A stretch of DNA of 64,000 nt from Halobacteriales archaeon QH_7_65_31 (GCA_003021785.1 PXQU01000004.1:62001-126000); one strand, 5' to 3'. Positions 26,810 through 35,291 are shown, numbered from the stretch's first letter. The notes: a model not told the origin generated them from the sequence alone. Numbers and translations are program-made.

Positions 26810-27403
26810 ATGGACGCCGGTGTGCTGTTCTCCGGCGGCAAGGACTCCTCGCTCGCGGCGCTGCTGTTGACCGACTTCTACGATGTGACGCTGGTCCACG
26901 TCGGCTTCGGCATCGGGGACGCGGCCAGCAACGCCGAGACGACCGCCGAGGCGCTCGGCTTCCCGTTCGCTCGGCTCGAGCTCGACGAGGAGGTGGGCGA
27001 GGAGGTCGTCGCCCAGCTTCGGGAGGACGGATTCCAGCGGAACGGGATTCAGCAGCTCCACGAGCGGGCACTCGACGCCGTCGCCGCCGAGGGGTACGAC
27101 GCCGTCGCGGACGGCACGCGCCGTGACGACCGCGTCCCAAGCGTCTCGCGAGCGTGGGCGCAGTCGCTCGAAGAGCGCCACGAGATCGACTATCTCTCGC
27201 CGCTGGCCGGCTTCGGTCGCCGCGCGGTCGATCGACTCGTCACGGAGACGCTTCAGGTCGAGGAGGCCCCTGCTGCTACCCTCGCGAAGGGCGATTACGA
27301 GGGAGAGCTGCGTAAGCTGGTCCGCGAGGCCGGCGGCGATGCAGCTGTCGATGACGTGTTTCCGGAGCATATGCAGACGCGCGTCACCGGGCGACGACAG
27401 TGA
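26810..27403 (+). CDS. PP-loop ATP pyrophosphatase-family protein
   Basis: A 197-residue adenine-nucleotide alpha hydrolase-like protein. The ATP-binding PP-loop is GVLFSGGKDSSLAAL at residues 4-18, followed by VGFGIGDAASNAETTAEALG and DAVADGTRRDDRVP. This fold adenylates a substrate, as in diphthamide amidase and tRNA thiolation or lysidine enzymes. The protein lacks the zinc CxxC pairs of tRNA thiolases. Substrate unknown. It abuts the PDCD5 gene with no gap, and its stop overlaps the next gene (GTGA), so the three form an operon. Confidence 0.82.
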   Translation: MDAGVLFSGGKDSSLAALLLTDFYDVTLVHVGFGIGDAASNAETTAEALGFPFARLELDEEVGEEVVAQLREDGFQRNGIQQLHERALDAVAAEGYDAVADGTRRDDRVPSVSRAWAQSLEERHEIDYLSPLAGFGRRAVDRLVTETLQVEEAPAATLAKGDYEGELRKLVREAGGDAAVDDVFPEHMQTRVTGRRQ

Positions 27404-28122
27404 CGCGAGCCGTCGCGGTGAACGTCGGCGCGAACACGAATCAGCCGGGGCTCCGCGCCCCGATCTACGCCGACGGCACGTTCGACTTCCTCCCGATCCC
27501 CGAGACGGAGCCGACACGCGAGCCGGTCCCGACGTACGGCGCTCTCGCGTCCGGACTCCGGATGACGATTCCGGACGAGATTCGCGACACGCCCGTCCAC
27601 CTCGATCCGGAGTTTGCCGGCTACCCCGCGTGCGAGCGTCACACCTACGGGGACCCACACGGCGTGAAGGCCCGACCGCTCGCCGATCTCTCGGCGGGCG
27701 ACTGGGCGCTGTTCTACGCGACGCTCGATACTGCTGGCGAGGGCGACGACCGACCGGACTGGCAACCGCCGTCGTGGGGCGCGTATCTCGTCGGCGGGCT
27801 TCGACTCTCGCGTGACCCGGTCACCGACTGGGACGCGCTCGCCGAGCCGGACCGAGCCGTCTTCGCCAACAACGCCCACTGCAAGCGCGAGCGGATGGAC
27901 GCCGCGGTCCTGTTAGCCGGCGGCGAGCAGTCGGGGCTGTTCGACCGCGCGGTCCCGCTGTCGGCTCCCTCGGCCGGCGTCGACGCGAACCGACTCGTTA
28001 CCGAGCTGTCTGCCGACTCCGGGAAGGGTCCGTGGTGGCGACGCCCGCTCCGATACGACGCCGACGCGACCGAGACGCTCCGTTCGGTTCTCGACTCGCG
28101 GACGTTCGACCCGTGGCTGTGA
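27400..28122 (+). CDS. Nmad3-like protein (nucleotide-modification-associated domain 3), tentative
   Basis: A 240-residue protein beginning VAVNVGANTNQPGLRAPIYADGTFDFLPIPE (key elements VNVGANTN, P-I-x-x-DGTF-x-x-x-PIPE), which resembles the N-terminus of Nmad3 proteins predicted to act in nucleic-acid modification. The middle has HLDPEF, YGDPHGVKARPLADLSAGD and WALFYATL; the C-terminal part has WWRRPLRYDAD. The start is GTG, overlapping the PP-loop gene stop by four bases. Function unknown; co-translation with a PP-loop enzyme suggests a two-step nucleotide or RNA modification (inference). Confidence 0.6.
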   Translation: MTRAVAVNVGANTNQPGLRAPIYADGTFDFLPIPETEPTREPVPTYGALASGLRMTIPDEIRDTPVHLDPEFAGYPACERHTYGDPHGVKARPLADLSAGDWALFYATLDTAGEGDDRPDWQPPSWGAYLVGGLRLSRDPVTDWDALAEPDRAVFANNAHCKRERMDAAVLLAGGEQSGLFDRAVPLSAPSAGVDANRLVTELSADSGKGPWWRRPLRYDADATETLRSVLDSRTFDPWL

Positions 28123-28159
28123 CCGATACATCCGTATCCGTCCGGACGGTAGCCGGGGT

Positions 28160-28522
28160 ATGGTCGTCGATCTCGACGAGGCGTACGAGCAGATCGAGTC
28201 GCACTGGGACCCCCACGTCGCCGGCGAGCTGAACGGACAGCACGTGAAACTCGCCCGCGTCGAGGGTCGGTTCGACTGGCATCACCACGCCGAGAGCGAC
28301 GAGCTGTTCTTCGTCCACGAGGGCGAGCTGACGATTCGCTTCCGCGAGACCGAGGACGTGACGCTTCGGGCGGGACAGTTCCACGTCGTCCCGGCCGGCG
28401 TCGAACATCGGCCCGTCGCCGAGGAGGAGTGTCGGCTTCTGCTGTTCGAGCCGGCCGAAACGCGCAATACTGGCAACGTCGAGAGCGAGAAGACGGTACA
28501 GGAAGAGAAACACATCGAGTAG
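28160..28522 (+). CDS. Cupin-domain protein
   Basis: A 120-residue single cupin. Metal-binding pattern HHHAESDELFFVHEGE (His, His, Glu) and a second motif GQFHVVPAGVEHRPV (His) fit a mononuclear metal cupin. A charged tail follows (NVESEKTVQEEKHIE). It starts about 38 bp after the Nmad3-like gene and may be part of the same transcript. The substrate is not evident. It converges directly with the serine hydrolase gene, with no spacer. Confidence 0.88.
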   Translation: MVVDLDEAYEQIESHWDPHVAGELNGQHVKLARVEGRFDWHHHAESDELFFVHEGELTIRFRETEDVTLRAGQFHVVPAGVEHRPVAEEECRLLLFEPAETRNTGNVESEKTVQEEKHIE

Positions 28523-29656
28523 CTACTCGGCGCACATGGCCCGTACCGCGTCGGCGATCTGCGTGGTTCGGCTCCCGTGTTCGAACTCGTCGCGGATTCC
28601 GTTCGTCACATAGGCGGCGGCGATACCGCTTTCGGGATCGGCCCAGCCGAGACTGCTCCCCAGCCCACCGTGGCCGAAGACGTGATCGGGCGCGAACGTC
28701 CCGTACTTGTCCGTCGGATGCCCGGCGAGGAAGACGCCGAGCCCGTAGCGTGTCGGCGAGCCGAGCGTCCCGTCCGACTCGATCTCGACCTGACAGCTCG
28801 TCAGCTCGTCCACGACCGACTCGGAGAGCACACGCGTCCCGTCGAGGGTCCCGCCGTTGGCGAGACAGGCGTAAAACCGCGCCATATCGCTCGCCGTCCC
28901 GACGCCCGAGGCGGCCGGCACTTCTGCCCGGTGGACGTGCTCTTGGTTGAACAGCGCCGCCGCCTCGGCGTTCGTCATCGTCTTGAGGCCCGCGTCCGCG
29001 TCGCGACAGCGGTCGAACGACTCGAAGCCGACGAGCGTCGCCACGTCGTCCGCCTCCGACGCCGGGAGCCCGATGTGCGTATCGTCCATCCCCAGCGGAT
29101 CGAAGAGATGCTCACGAGCGTAGCTGCCGACCGTCTCGCCGGCGATTTCACGCACCAGCAGGCCGACGAGCCAGCCGTACGAGAGCGCGTGATACGCGGC
29201 CGTCTCACCGGGCGTGAACGACGGCTCTACGGTCGCGAGCAGCTCCGCGACCGCGTCCCAGTCACCCCACACGTCCGGGCGCTCGTCGACCGGGCTGGCC
29301 GGCACGCCCGCCTGATGGCTCAACACGTGACGGATCGTCGCCTCGTCTCGGGTCGAAGACGGGTCCGCGTACGCCGGCCAGTGGTCGGTCACCTTGTCGT
29401 CGTAGCTCGCCGCGCCCGCGTCGATCAGGTGGTGGAGACACGCACCGGCGTACGGCTTCGTACACGAGAAGAGCAGGTGCTTCCGATCGCTCGTCTCGGC
29501 GTCCCCGTCTGGTCCCGCTGTCCCTCCTGCGAAATCGACGACCTGCTCGCCGTCCTTGTACACTGCCAACTGCGCGCCGTGGTGGAGCCCGGCGTCGAGC
29601 TGGTGGTCGAACAGCTGTCTGAGCTCGGTCTTCCCGTCGACATTGAACACTGACAT
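28523..29656 (-). CDS. Serine hydrolase, class C beta-lactamase-like (esterase/PBP fold)
   Basis: A 377-residue cytoplasmic-looking enzyme with no signal peptide. The catalytic SxxK is SCTKPYAG, the Tyr motif YHALSYGWL (YxxS-type) and the third motif GHGGLGSS (HGG in place of KTG). These features match EstB-like esterases and class C-like hydrolases, which usually cleave short esters rather than beta-lactams. The start ATG is followed by MSVFNVDGKTELRQLF. Unknown natural substrate. Its upstream side marks the left boundary of the restriction-modification island. Confidence 0.87.
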   Translation of the reverse strand: MSVFNVDGKTELRQLFDHQLDAGLHHGAQLAVYKDGEQVVDFAGGTAGPDGDAETSDRKHLLFSCTKPYAGACLHHLIDAGAASYDDKVTDHWPAYADPSSTRDEATIRHVLSHQAGVPASPVDERPDVWGDWDAVAELLATVEPSFTPGETAAYHALSYGWLVGLLVREIAGETVGSYAREHLFDPLGMDDTHIGLPASEADDVATLVGFESFDRCRDADAGLKTMTNAEAAALFNQEHVHRAEVPAASGVGTASDMARFYACLANGGTLDGTRVLSESVVDELTSCQVEIESDGTLGSPTRYGLGVFLAGHPTDKYGTFAPDHVFGHGGLGSSLGWADPESGIAAAYVTNGIRDEFEHGSRTTQIADAVRAMCAE

Positions 29657-29789
29657 GGCTCCGTCTACGAGCCGTGGTAGATAAACATCGGTGACGGCGC
29701 ACAGCTACCACTACATCTACAGTCGGAGCACATATCGAAACTATCTGAGGAGCTGTACGCTCTGCTTCTGCCGGTGTCTCTGTTGTAGG

Positions 29790-29794
29790 TATAT
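29790..29794 (+). promoter_or_regulatory. TATA-like box of the endonuclease-like gene
   Basis: TATAT within TGTAGGTATATCG, centred about 26 bp before the TTG at 29818. The spacing supports a leaderless TTG start. TGTAGGTAT and GAGTTAGA both recur upstream of the winged-HTH gene at 31677. Confidence 0.45.
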
Positions 29795-29817
29795 CGAGTT
29801 AGATCGTATTAGCGGCA

Positions 29818-30564
29818 TTGTCACGAATCTCCGTACGTCGACTCGTGCGTACTCCCGAGTTTAACGACGACTGGTTCAACCCGAACGCGGATCTCCCGTA
29901 CGGCGTTGAACCTGACGAGATTCGAACGGCCATCGAACAGTTCTACGCGTTCTACGCCGATCTGAATCAGTTCCTGATGTGCGAGGACCACGGACGCATC
30001 GAGACGGTTCTGCGGGCGAACAACGCGCTCTCTGACTTCATCGGCAACGTTGCGACCGAAGAACTGGCACAGGCTAGTGACTCACTCATCATCAATCAGA
30101 AACAAGACGGCTTCCCCGATATTTTGCCGATCGATAACGAGACGTATGCCGATCAAGCGTACGAGATCCACCACGGTGGCGACGGAATCGAAACGAAATG
30201 TAGCAAATCAAGCGGCGGCTGGCAGGCACACAACAACGAGGAAGCTTGGTTTATCGTGTTCCGCTACGAGCGCGGTGATCCCGAGGACGAGATCGACGAG
30301 ATGGACCCGATTCGGTTAGTACAGGTCCTCGCTGGCCGTCTCAATGCCGACGACTGGTCACACTCTGGTCGGGGTGAAGACTCACGTCGGACTATCACGT
30401 CATCTATTATCTCCTCCGGGATGTACAAACTCCGCTCGAACCCCGTATACGAAGATCCTGCGGCGATTACGGGTCGCGGTACGGAACTCGTCGAATACAA
30501 GCAGCGACACGCTCAGTTCGATCCGGCGTTCGCAGATGCGCATCCGGAGTTCGTGACGGAGTAA
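29818..30564 (+). CDS. Putative type II restriction endonuclease (PD-(D/E)XK type)
   Basis: A 248-residue protein of lower GC than its surroundings. A possible nuclease site is Asp101 in DGFPDILP and E125-x-K127 in GIETKCSKSSGGW, a PD-x23-ExK arrangement. The rest is mixed helix/strand (AIEQFYAFYADLNQFL; GRGTELVEYKQRH at the end). It converges with a DNA methyltransferase gene 30 bp away, the classic restriction-modification layout, so it is called the endonuclease partner by sequence motif and context. Start TTG 29818 fits the TATA; GTG 29845 would remove nine residues. No family name could be assigned by eye. Confidence 0.7.
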   Translation: MSRISVRRLVRTPEFNDDWFNPNADLPYGVEPDEIRTAIEQFYAFYADLNQFLMCEDHGRIETVLRANNALSDFIGNVATEELAQASDSLIINQKQDGFPDILPIDNETYADQAYEIHHGGDGIETKCSKSSGGWQAHNNEEAWFIVFRYERGDPEDEIDEMDPIRLVQVLAGRLNADDWSHSGRGEDSRRTITSSIISSGMYKLRSNPVYEDPAAITGRGTELVEYKQRHAQFDPAFADAHPEFVTE

Positions 30565-30594
30565 CTGATCTCCTTCGAAAACTGATCATTTTAA

Positions 30595-31575
30595 CTACCG
30601 ATACTCGCTGAGAGAGTGTGACTCGGTCTGACGGCTCTGGATATCGTCTCGCCTCTCGACGTCTGTCGAAATCTCTGCGAGTCGAGGAATCGCGTTCTCG
30701 GCCATCTGATAGAACGTCTCGTCTAGCTCGATCCCAACTGCGTCGTAACCAAGCGCCTGAGCGGCTGCGATTGTTGATCCGGAACCCATAAACGGGTCTA
30801 AAATCGTTCCCCGCTGAAGGGGGAGCGACGCGTGACAGAGTTCGCGCATCAGGGACTGCGGCTTCAGGTTCGGATGCGCTTCCTGTTTCTCACCGTCTCC
30901 CGGATGGGCATTTCTCACGACTTCTGTCTCTGTCTTCGGCGTCTTTCCACCTTCGAGCAGGTCGGTAAACGGTCGCTCGCTCGACTCACGTCGGAGTCCG
31001 CCTGTCTGCCACTCGTCCAGATTTTCGTCTAAACGCCCATCGAACGGCTTTCGATACAGCAACCACGGCTCCCAGTACACCCGCGGCATCGAGGATACGC
31101 TTCGATACTCGGGGTGATCGTGTGATCCCTTTGGCCGGTCTCCCCCGCGAAGCGTCTTCGTCTCACGGATCAACACATCACGACGTTCCAGACCTGCCTC
31201 GTCGAGCTGATTGGAGACCTCGTGCATCAGTAGCTGCGTCGTCGCTAGGAAGACGTGACCTCCCGGTCTCAGTACACGTTCGACCGCTGTGCCGAACGTC
31301 TCGAAGAAGTTTCGCAGCTTCTGTTTGTCGCTCTCCGAGAGCGTCGTGAATCGAGGAAGCGGCTTCCGTTTCGATCCGTCCAGTTCAGGTGGGATTCGCC
31401 ACACACCGCCGACGCCATCCCGCATCTTCTCGATGTTCGCAGTTTCGAACTCGACGACCCCGTACGGTGGATCTGTTACCACTGCATGGATAGAGTTCTC
31501 GTCGAACTCCTCCAGCACCTCGAAGCAGTTGCCGTGACGTAGCTCATAGCTCATTGCTTGAGTACTCTGTCCCAT
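30595..31575 (-). CDS. Site-specific DNA methyltransferase, beta class
   Basis: A 326-residue S-adenosylmethionine-dependent amino-methyltransferase. Motif IV TDPPYGV (35-40) comes first, a long target-recognition region follows, and the SAM motif I DPFMGSGST (260-268) is near the C-terminus: the beta order, usual for N6-adenine or N4-cytosine enzymes (DPPY is commoner in N6-adenine ones). Other matches: RPGGHVFLATTQLL, and HPNLKPQSLMREL before motif I. A second ATG at 31554 begins MSYELRHGNCFEVL and has an A/T-rich TATA-like AGAATAAG about 31 bp upstream, so it may be the true start. It should protect the host from the convergent endonuclease. Confidence 0.9.
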   Translation of the reverse strand: MGQSTQAMSYELRHGNCFEVLEEFDENSIHAVVTDPPYGVVEFETANIEKMRDGVGGVWRIPPELDGSKRKPLPRFTTLSESDKQKLRNFFETFGTAVERVLRPGGHVFLATTQLLMHEVSNQLDEAGLERRDVLIRETKTLRGGDRPKGSHDHPEYRSVSSMPRVYWEPWLLYRKPFDGRLDENLDEWQTGGLRRESSERPFTDLLEGGKTPKTETEVVRNAHPGDGEKQEAHPNLKPQSLMRELCHASLPLQRGTILDPFMGSGSTIAAAQALGYDAVGIELDETFYQMAENAIPRLAEISTDVERRDDIQSRQTESHSLSEYR

Positions 31576-31676
31576 TGTGTCTTATTCTCTATCATTGTGT
31601 CCGCGGCGACGGTGTAAGTACTTTGAGTTAGAGTGTAGGTATTGGCATACGTAGCTGAAAGTAAGCTGCGTGCAAG

Positions 31677-31979
31677 ATGAGTCAAGTTGTCGACGATGCA
31701 TCGTTCGTTCTACGCTCGACAAACCGGACAGCGGTTCTTCGGCGGCTCTCCGAGGGAGCAGCTATTCCCTCACAGATCCGCGAGGCCACTGGACAAGCGT
31801 ACTCCCGTATCAGTGAAGCTGTGCACGCTCTCCGTGATCGTGATCTCATCGAACTCCTCGTGGACGAGGAGACGAAACGCGGCCGAGTGTACGCTATTAC
31901 GAGTAGAGGACGAGATGTCCTAGAATTCATGCACGAGAACAAGATGCTCGACGACGACTCCGACTACGGTCGTCGGTAG
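31677..31979 (+). CDS. Small winged-helix transcriptional regulator of the restriction-modification island
   Basis: A 100-residue wHTH protein. Helices VLRSTNRTAVLRRLSEG, the recognition region IPSQIREATGQAYSRISEAVHALRD and a wing with VDEETKRGRVYAITSRG; a short tail ends in YGRR. The fold is MarR/ArsR-like. It is divergent from the methyltransferase gene across 101 bp and sits between it and tRNA-Gly. By position it may control the restriction and methylation genes in the manner of a C protein (inference; classical C proteins are a different HTH family). Confidence 0.83.
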   Translation: MSQVVDDASFVLRSTNRTAVLRRLSEGAAIPSQIREATGQAYSRISEAVHALRDRDLIELLVDEETKRGRVYAITSRGRDVLEFMHENKMLDDDSDYGRR

Positions 31980-32039
31980 CTCGACTCTAACTGTCCGATC
32001 GAGTTCTAATGAGTAAGTATGTACTTCCTTCGAAAACCA

Positions 32040-32110
32040 TGTGCCGTCCGGGAATCGAACCCGGGCTATTAGCTTGGGAAGCTAATGTCCTACCACTGGA
32101 CCAACGGCAC
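32040..32110 (-). tRNA. tRNA-Gly (CCC anticodon)
   Basis: The minus strand folds as a 71-nt tRNA without intron: acceptor GTGCCGT paired with ACGGCAC plus discriminator A, D arm GTCC...GGAC, anticodon stem TTAGC/GCTAA around loop TTCCCAA (anticodon CCC), and T arm CCGGG-TTCGATT-CCCGG. No CCA is encoded. A run of four T follows the 3' end on the sense strand and may be the terminator. The restriction-modification island lies on its 3' side. Confidence 0.97.
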
Positions 32111-32286
32111 TCTCTTCGGTCGCACCGAGACTCGCGGGCGACGCCCGCTCACCGACGGCCCGACCTGAGTCACTCTCGGCTACCCGACCGCTGTACTTGA
32201 ACGTAGCGTTTCAGCAGAACTCCACGTCCGTCCACCGATGCACCGGCCACAGCAGCTATTTGACGATCGCAGCCGTACGTGCTCGT

Positions 32287-33117
32287 ATGTCACAGTCAGG
32301 AGCCATCGCCGACGCCGACGCGATCACTCTCGATCTCTCGACGACAGAGCTGGAGACCCAACGCGACCACATCACGAGCTTCATCGAAGGAGTCGTGGAC
32401 GATGCCGGTGCTGACGGCGCTGTCATCGGGCTGTCCGGCGGTATCGACTCAACGCTCACCGCTACACTCGCTGTCGAGGCGCTCGGTGCGGACTCCGTCC
32501 ACGGGCTGGTGATGCCCTCGGACGTGAACACCGACCGGAACATGAGCGACGCCGAACGCGTCGCTGAATGGCTCGAAATCGAGTACGACGTGCTCGACAT
32601 CAACCCGATCGTGGACGCGTTCTTCGACGCGTACCCCGAGGGAACGGACGATCAGATGGCCGCCGGCAACGTCCGGGTTCGCACGCGTGCCGTGCTCAAC
32701 TATTTCGTCGCCAACCACGAGTCCGGCGTCGTTCTCGGAACCGGCAACCGGTCGGAGGCGATGACCGGCTACTTCACGAAGTACGGCGATCAGGCTGTCG
32801 ACTGCAACCCGATCGGCAACCTCTACAAACGGCAGGTACGCCAGCTCGCCCACCACGTCGGGATCGCCGAGGACCTCGTCGAGAAGCCCCCAAGCGCCGA
32901 GATGTGGGAGGGGCAAACCGACGAGGCGGAGATGGGGCTGGACTACGACACGCTCGATGCCGTCCTCGCGCTCCACATCGACGGGCCGCTCTCGAAAGCT
33001 GCGACGGTCGAGTCGCTCGGCGTTCCCGAGACCGTGATCGATCACGTCGTCGAACTGGTCGAGGAGAGCACACACAAGCGGTCGATGCCGCCCGCGCCGG
33101 CTGCGCTCCACCGCTGA
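32287..33117 (+). CDS. nadE: NAD(+) synthase, ammonia-dependent
   Basis: Final step of NAD synthesis, amidating deamido-NAD. The 276-residue protein has the PP-loop VIGLSGGIDSTLTAT, then NVRVRTRAVLNYFVAN, VLGTGNRSEAMTGYFTKYGD and PIGNLYKRQVRQLA, ending with KPPSAEMWEGQTDEAEMG. It lacks a glutaminase domain, so free ammonia is the nitrogen donor. ATG 32287 is used; an upstream in-frame ATG would add a poorly conserved 30 residues. Confidence 0.95.
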   Translation: MSQSGAIADADAITLDLSTTELETQRDHITSFIEGVVDDAGADGAVIGLSGGIDSTLTATLAVEALGADSVHGLVMPSDVNTDRNMSDAERVAEWLEIEYDVLDINPIVDAFFDAYPEGTDDQMAAGNVRVRTRAVLNYFVANHESGVVLGTGNRSEAMTGYFTKYGDQAVDCNPIGNLYKRQVRQLAHHVGIAEDLVEKPPSAEMWEGQTDEAEMGLDYDTLDAVLALHIDGPLSKAATVESLGVPETVIDHVVELVEESTHKRSMPPAPAALHR

Positions 33118-33165
33118 CGCCTGAGAGACCGAACGCCTATTCGCCTGCGCGTTGGGCGTTCGCGT

Positions 33166-34452
33166 ATGCAACTGGATATCGGGAACGCCCTCGATAGCGT
33201 CGCGACGCCCGGCGTCTCGACCGACGCCCTCGACCGACTCGACGGAGCGGTCGCCGACGCCCACGAGACCATCGCCGCCGGCATGTCGAACGCCCGCTTC
33301 GGCTACGCGAGCCTGAACCTCCCCGAGACGACGAGTGCTGCCGGTATCGAGCGCGCCGTCGAGGGTATCGACGCCGATGCGGTTCTCACGATCGGTATCG
33401 GTGGCTCGGCACTCGGTGCGAAGACCATCACCGCTGCGCTCGGTGAGCCGAACCACTATCTCCTCGACAACGTCGATCCAGAGGCGACGACGCGACTGCT
33501 CGACTCCCTCGATCTCGAACGGACGGCGATCAACGTCGTCTCGAAGTCGGGGACGACCGCCGAGACGCTGGCGAACTTCCTCGTCGTTCGCGACGCCTAC
33601 GAGAGCCGGGGTGTCGACTGGACCGAGCGCACGGTCGTCACGACGGGCGAGTCTGGGCCGCTCGCCGAGCTTGCCGCCGAGGAATCGCTGCCGAAACTGG
33701 CCGTTCCCGACGGCGTTCCGGGTCGCTTCTCCGCGCTGTCGGCGGTCGGTCTCGTCGCGCCAGCCATCCTCGGCTACGATATCGAGGCGGTGCTCGCTGG
33801 TGGGCGCGAGGCGCGCGACTCCCTAACCGGACGGCTCGACGACTGTCCCGCGTACGCGTACGGTGCGCTCGCGGTCGCGCTCGAACGCCGTGGCGTCTAC
33901 ACCAACGCTATCATGCCGTACGCCGAGGCGTTAGAGCCGTTCGCCGAGTGGTTCGCTCAGCTGTGGGCCGAGTCCCTCGGCAAGGACGGTCAGGGTCAGA
34001 CGCCCGCCCGTGCGCTCGGCGCGACCGACCAGCACTCGCAGCTTCAGCTCTACCGCGCCGGTCGCCACGACACGATGGTCACGCTCGTTCGCCCGACCGC
34101 GCGCAAGGATCGCGCGATCCCCGCCGTCGACGTCGACGGGCTGGCGTATCTCGGTGACGCGACGCTCGGTGCGCTGCTCGACGCCGAGTTCGAGGCGACC
34201 GAGGCGAGTCTCGCGGCCGCCGACAAGCCCTCGATCCGGGTCGAGGTCGACCGCATCGACGAGCGCGGTATCGGGGACCTGCTCTACTCCTTCGAGGCGA
34301 GCTGTGTCATGGCGGGCGAGCTGATGGGCGTCGAGACGTTCACACAGCCGGCCGTCGAGTGGGGGAAGAACGCGGCGCGCGGACTGTTGGGCGGCGCGGA
34401 GACCGCGGAGGCGGCTGCGGTACGCGACAAGCGCGAGTATCGGATTGAGTAA
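33166..34452 (+). CDS. pgi: Glucose-6-phosphate isomerase
   Basis: Interconverts glucose 6-phosphate and fructose 6-phosphate. The 428-residue protein is of the short PGI type: TIGIGGSALGAKTITAAL for the sugar-phosphate loop, INVVSKSGTTAETLANFLV (SIS domain), PGRFSALSAVGLVAPAI, DQHSQLQLYRAGRHDT and C-terminal EWGKNAARGLL with the conserved Lys. In haloarchaea this enzyme probably serves gluconeogenesis. The CPBP protease gene follows. Confidence 0.95.
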   Translation: MQLDIGNALDSVATPGVSTDALDRLDGAVADAHETIAAGMSNARFGYASLNLPETTSAAGIERAVEGIDADAVLTIGIGGSALGAKTITAALGEPNHYLLDNVDPEATTRLLDSLDLERTAINVVSKSGTTAETLANFLVVRDAYESRGVDWTERTVVTTGESGPLAELAAEESLPKLAVPDGVPGRFSALSAVGLVAPAILGYDIEAVLAGGREARDSLTGRLDDCPAYAYGALAVALERRGVYTNAIMPYAEALEPFAEWFAQLWAESLGKDGQGQTPARALGATDQHSQLQLYRAGRHDTMVTLVRPTARKDRAIPAVDVDGLAYLGDATLGALLDAEFEATEASLAAADKPSIRVEVDRIDERGIGDLLYSFEASCVMAGELMGVETFTQPAVEWGKNAARGLLGGAETAEAAAVRDKREYRIE

Positions 34453-34483
34453 GAGGTATCACCGCTCGGCTGCTATCGGGGGT

Positions 34484-35245
34484 GTGTCACTCGATACGTC
34501 AGCGACCGGATCGCTCGGCGAGCGACTCCGCGCGCTCGGAACCGGACTGTTGCTCGCGGTGACGGCCTTCGTCGTCGGTCTCGTCGCGTCCGTGCTCGCG
34601 CTGGGGCTGCTCCAAGGAGTCGGTGTCATGGCCACTCAGGACGACTGGTTCTACTACGCGCTCCAGACCGTCGGCTTACAGGGCGTCGGCTTCGGACTCA
34701 TCTCGGTGCTGTTTCTCAGACTCCGGGACCGGTTCGACATCATCGACGTTCGGTTCCCGACGCGTGGAGACGCCAAGCTCGCTGTGGTCGGCGTGTTCGG
34801 GCTGCTCGCGGTCGTGCTGGTGCTCGGCGCGCTCTACACCCAGTTCGACGTACAGCTCCCCGAGACGGTGTTACCGGGTGTCATCGAGCGCCAGCCGGAG
34901 ATCGCGCTGTATCTCATCCCCTTCACGATCCTGTTCGTCGCGCCGGGCGAGGAGCTGCTCGCGCGCGGTGTGATTCAGGGACGGCTGAAAGACGCCTATC
35001 CGCCGGTCGTGGCCATCGTCCTCGCGTCGGCCGTCTTCACGCTCGGTCACGCCGGTAACCTCGTCGCGACGCCGCTGGGGCGTGCGCTCCCGTACTTCGG
35101 CCAGCTGTTCGTCCTGAGTCTCGTGCTCGGCTGGCTCTACGAGCGCAGCGAGAACCTTCTCGTCGTCGTCTTCGTCCACGCGGTGTACAACTCCATCACG
35201 TTTCTCTCGCAGTACGCCGCTGCCACCGCTGTGACGGCTGGCTGA
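34484..35245 (+). CDS. CPBP-family intramembrane glutamic endopeptidase
   Basis: A membrane protein of about 253 residues with seven to eight hydrophobic segments. The CPBP (Abi/Rce1-like) motifs are visible: APGEELLARGVIQGRL (EExxxR), VFTLGH (FxxxH), and VFVHAVYN (HxxxN/D). Members cleave prenylated or other membrane proteins. The GTG at 34484 is preferred; a TTG at 34445 would overlap the pgi stop and add 13 residues, and cannot be excluded. Confidence 0.86.
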   Translation: MSLDTSATGSLGERLRALGTGLLLAVTAFVVGLVASVLALGLLQGVGVMATQDDWFYYALQTVGLQGVGFGLISVLFLRLRDRFDIIDVRFPTRGDAKLAVVGVFGLLAVVLVLGALYTQFDVQLPETVLPGVIERQPEIALYLIPFTILFVAPGEELLARGVIQGRLKDAYPPVVAIVLASAVFTLGHAGNLVATPLGRALPYFGQLFVLSLVLGWLYERSENLLVVVFVHAVYNSITFLSQYAAATAVTAG

Positions 35246-35291
35246 CGACCGTCTGACTGAGAGTTATACGCGTGTGTGACGCCTTCTCAGT

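Noticed and set aside
28577-29653. 358-residue plus-strand reading opposite the serine hydrolase
   Set aside because: The minus strand carries SxxK, Tyr and HGG motifs in order; the plus-strand product has none.
29657-29817. Second copy of the tRNA-Gly 3' end as a left attachment site of the restriction-modification island
   Set aside because: I looked for the T-arm/acceptor sequence on the far side of the island and found no match, so integration at tRNA-Gly by an integrase is not claimed.
32009-32200. 63-residue reading across the tRNA-Gly gene
   Set aside because: It is the reverse of a structured tRNA plus flanking DNA.
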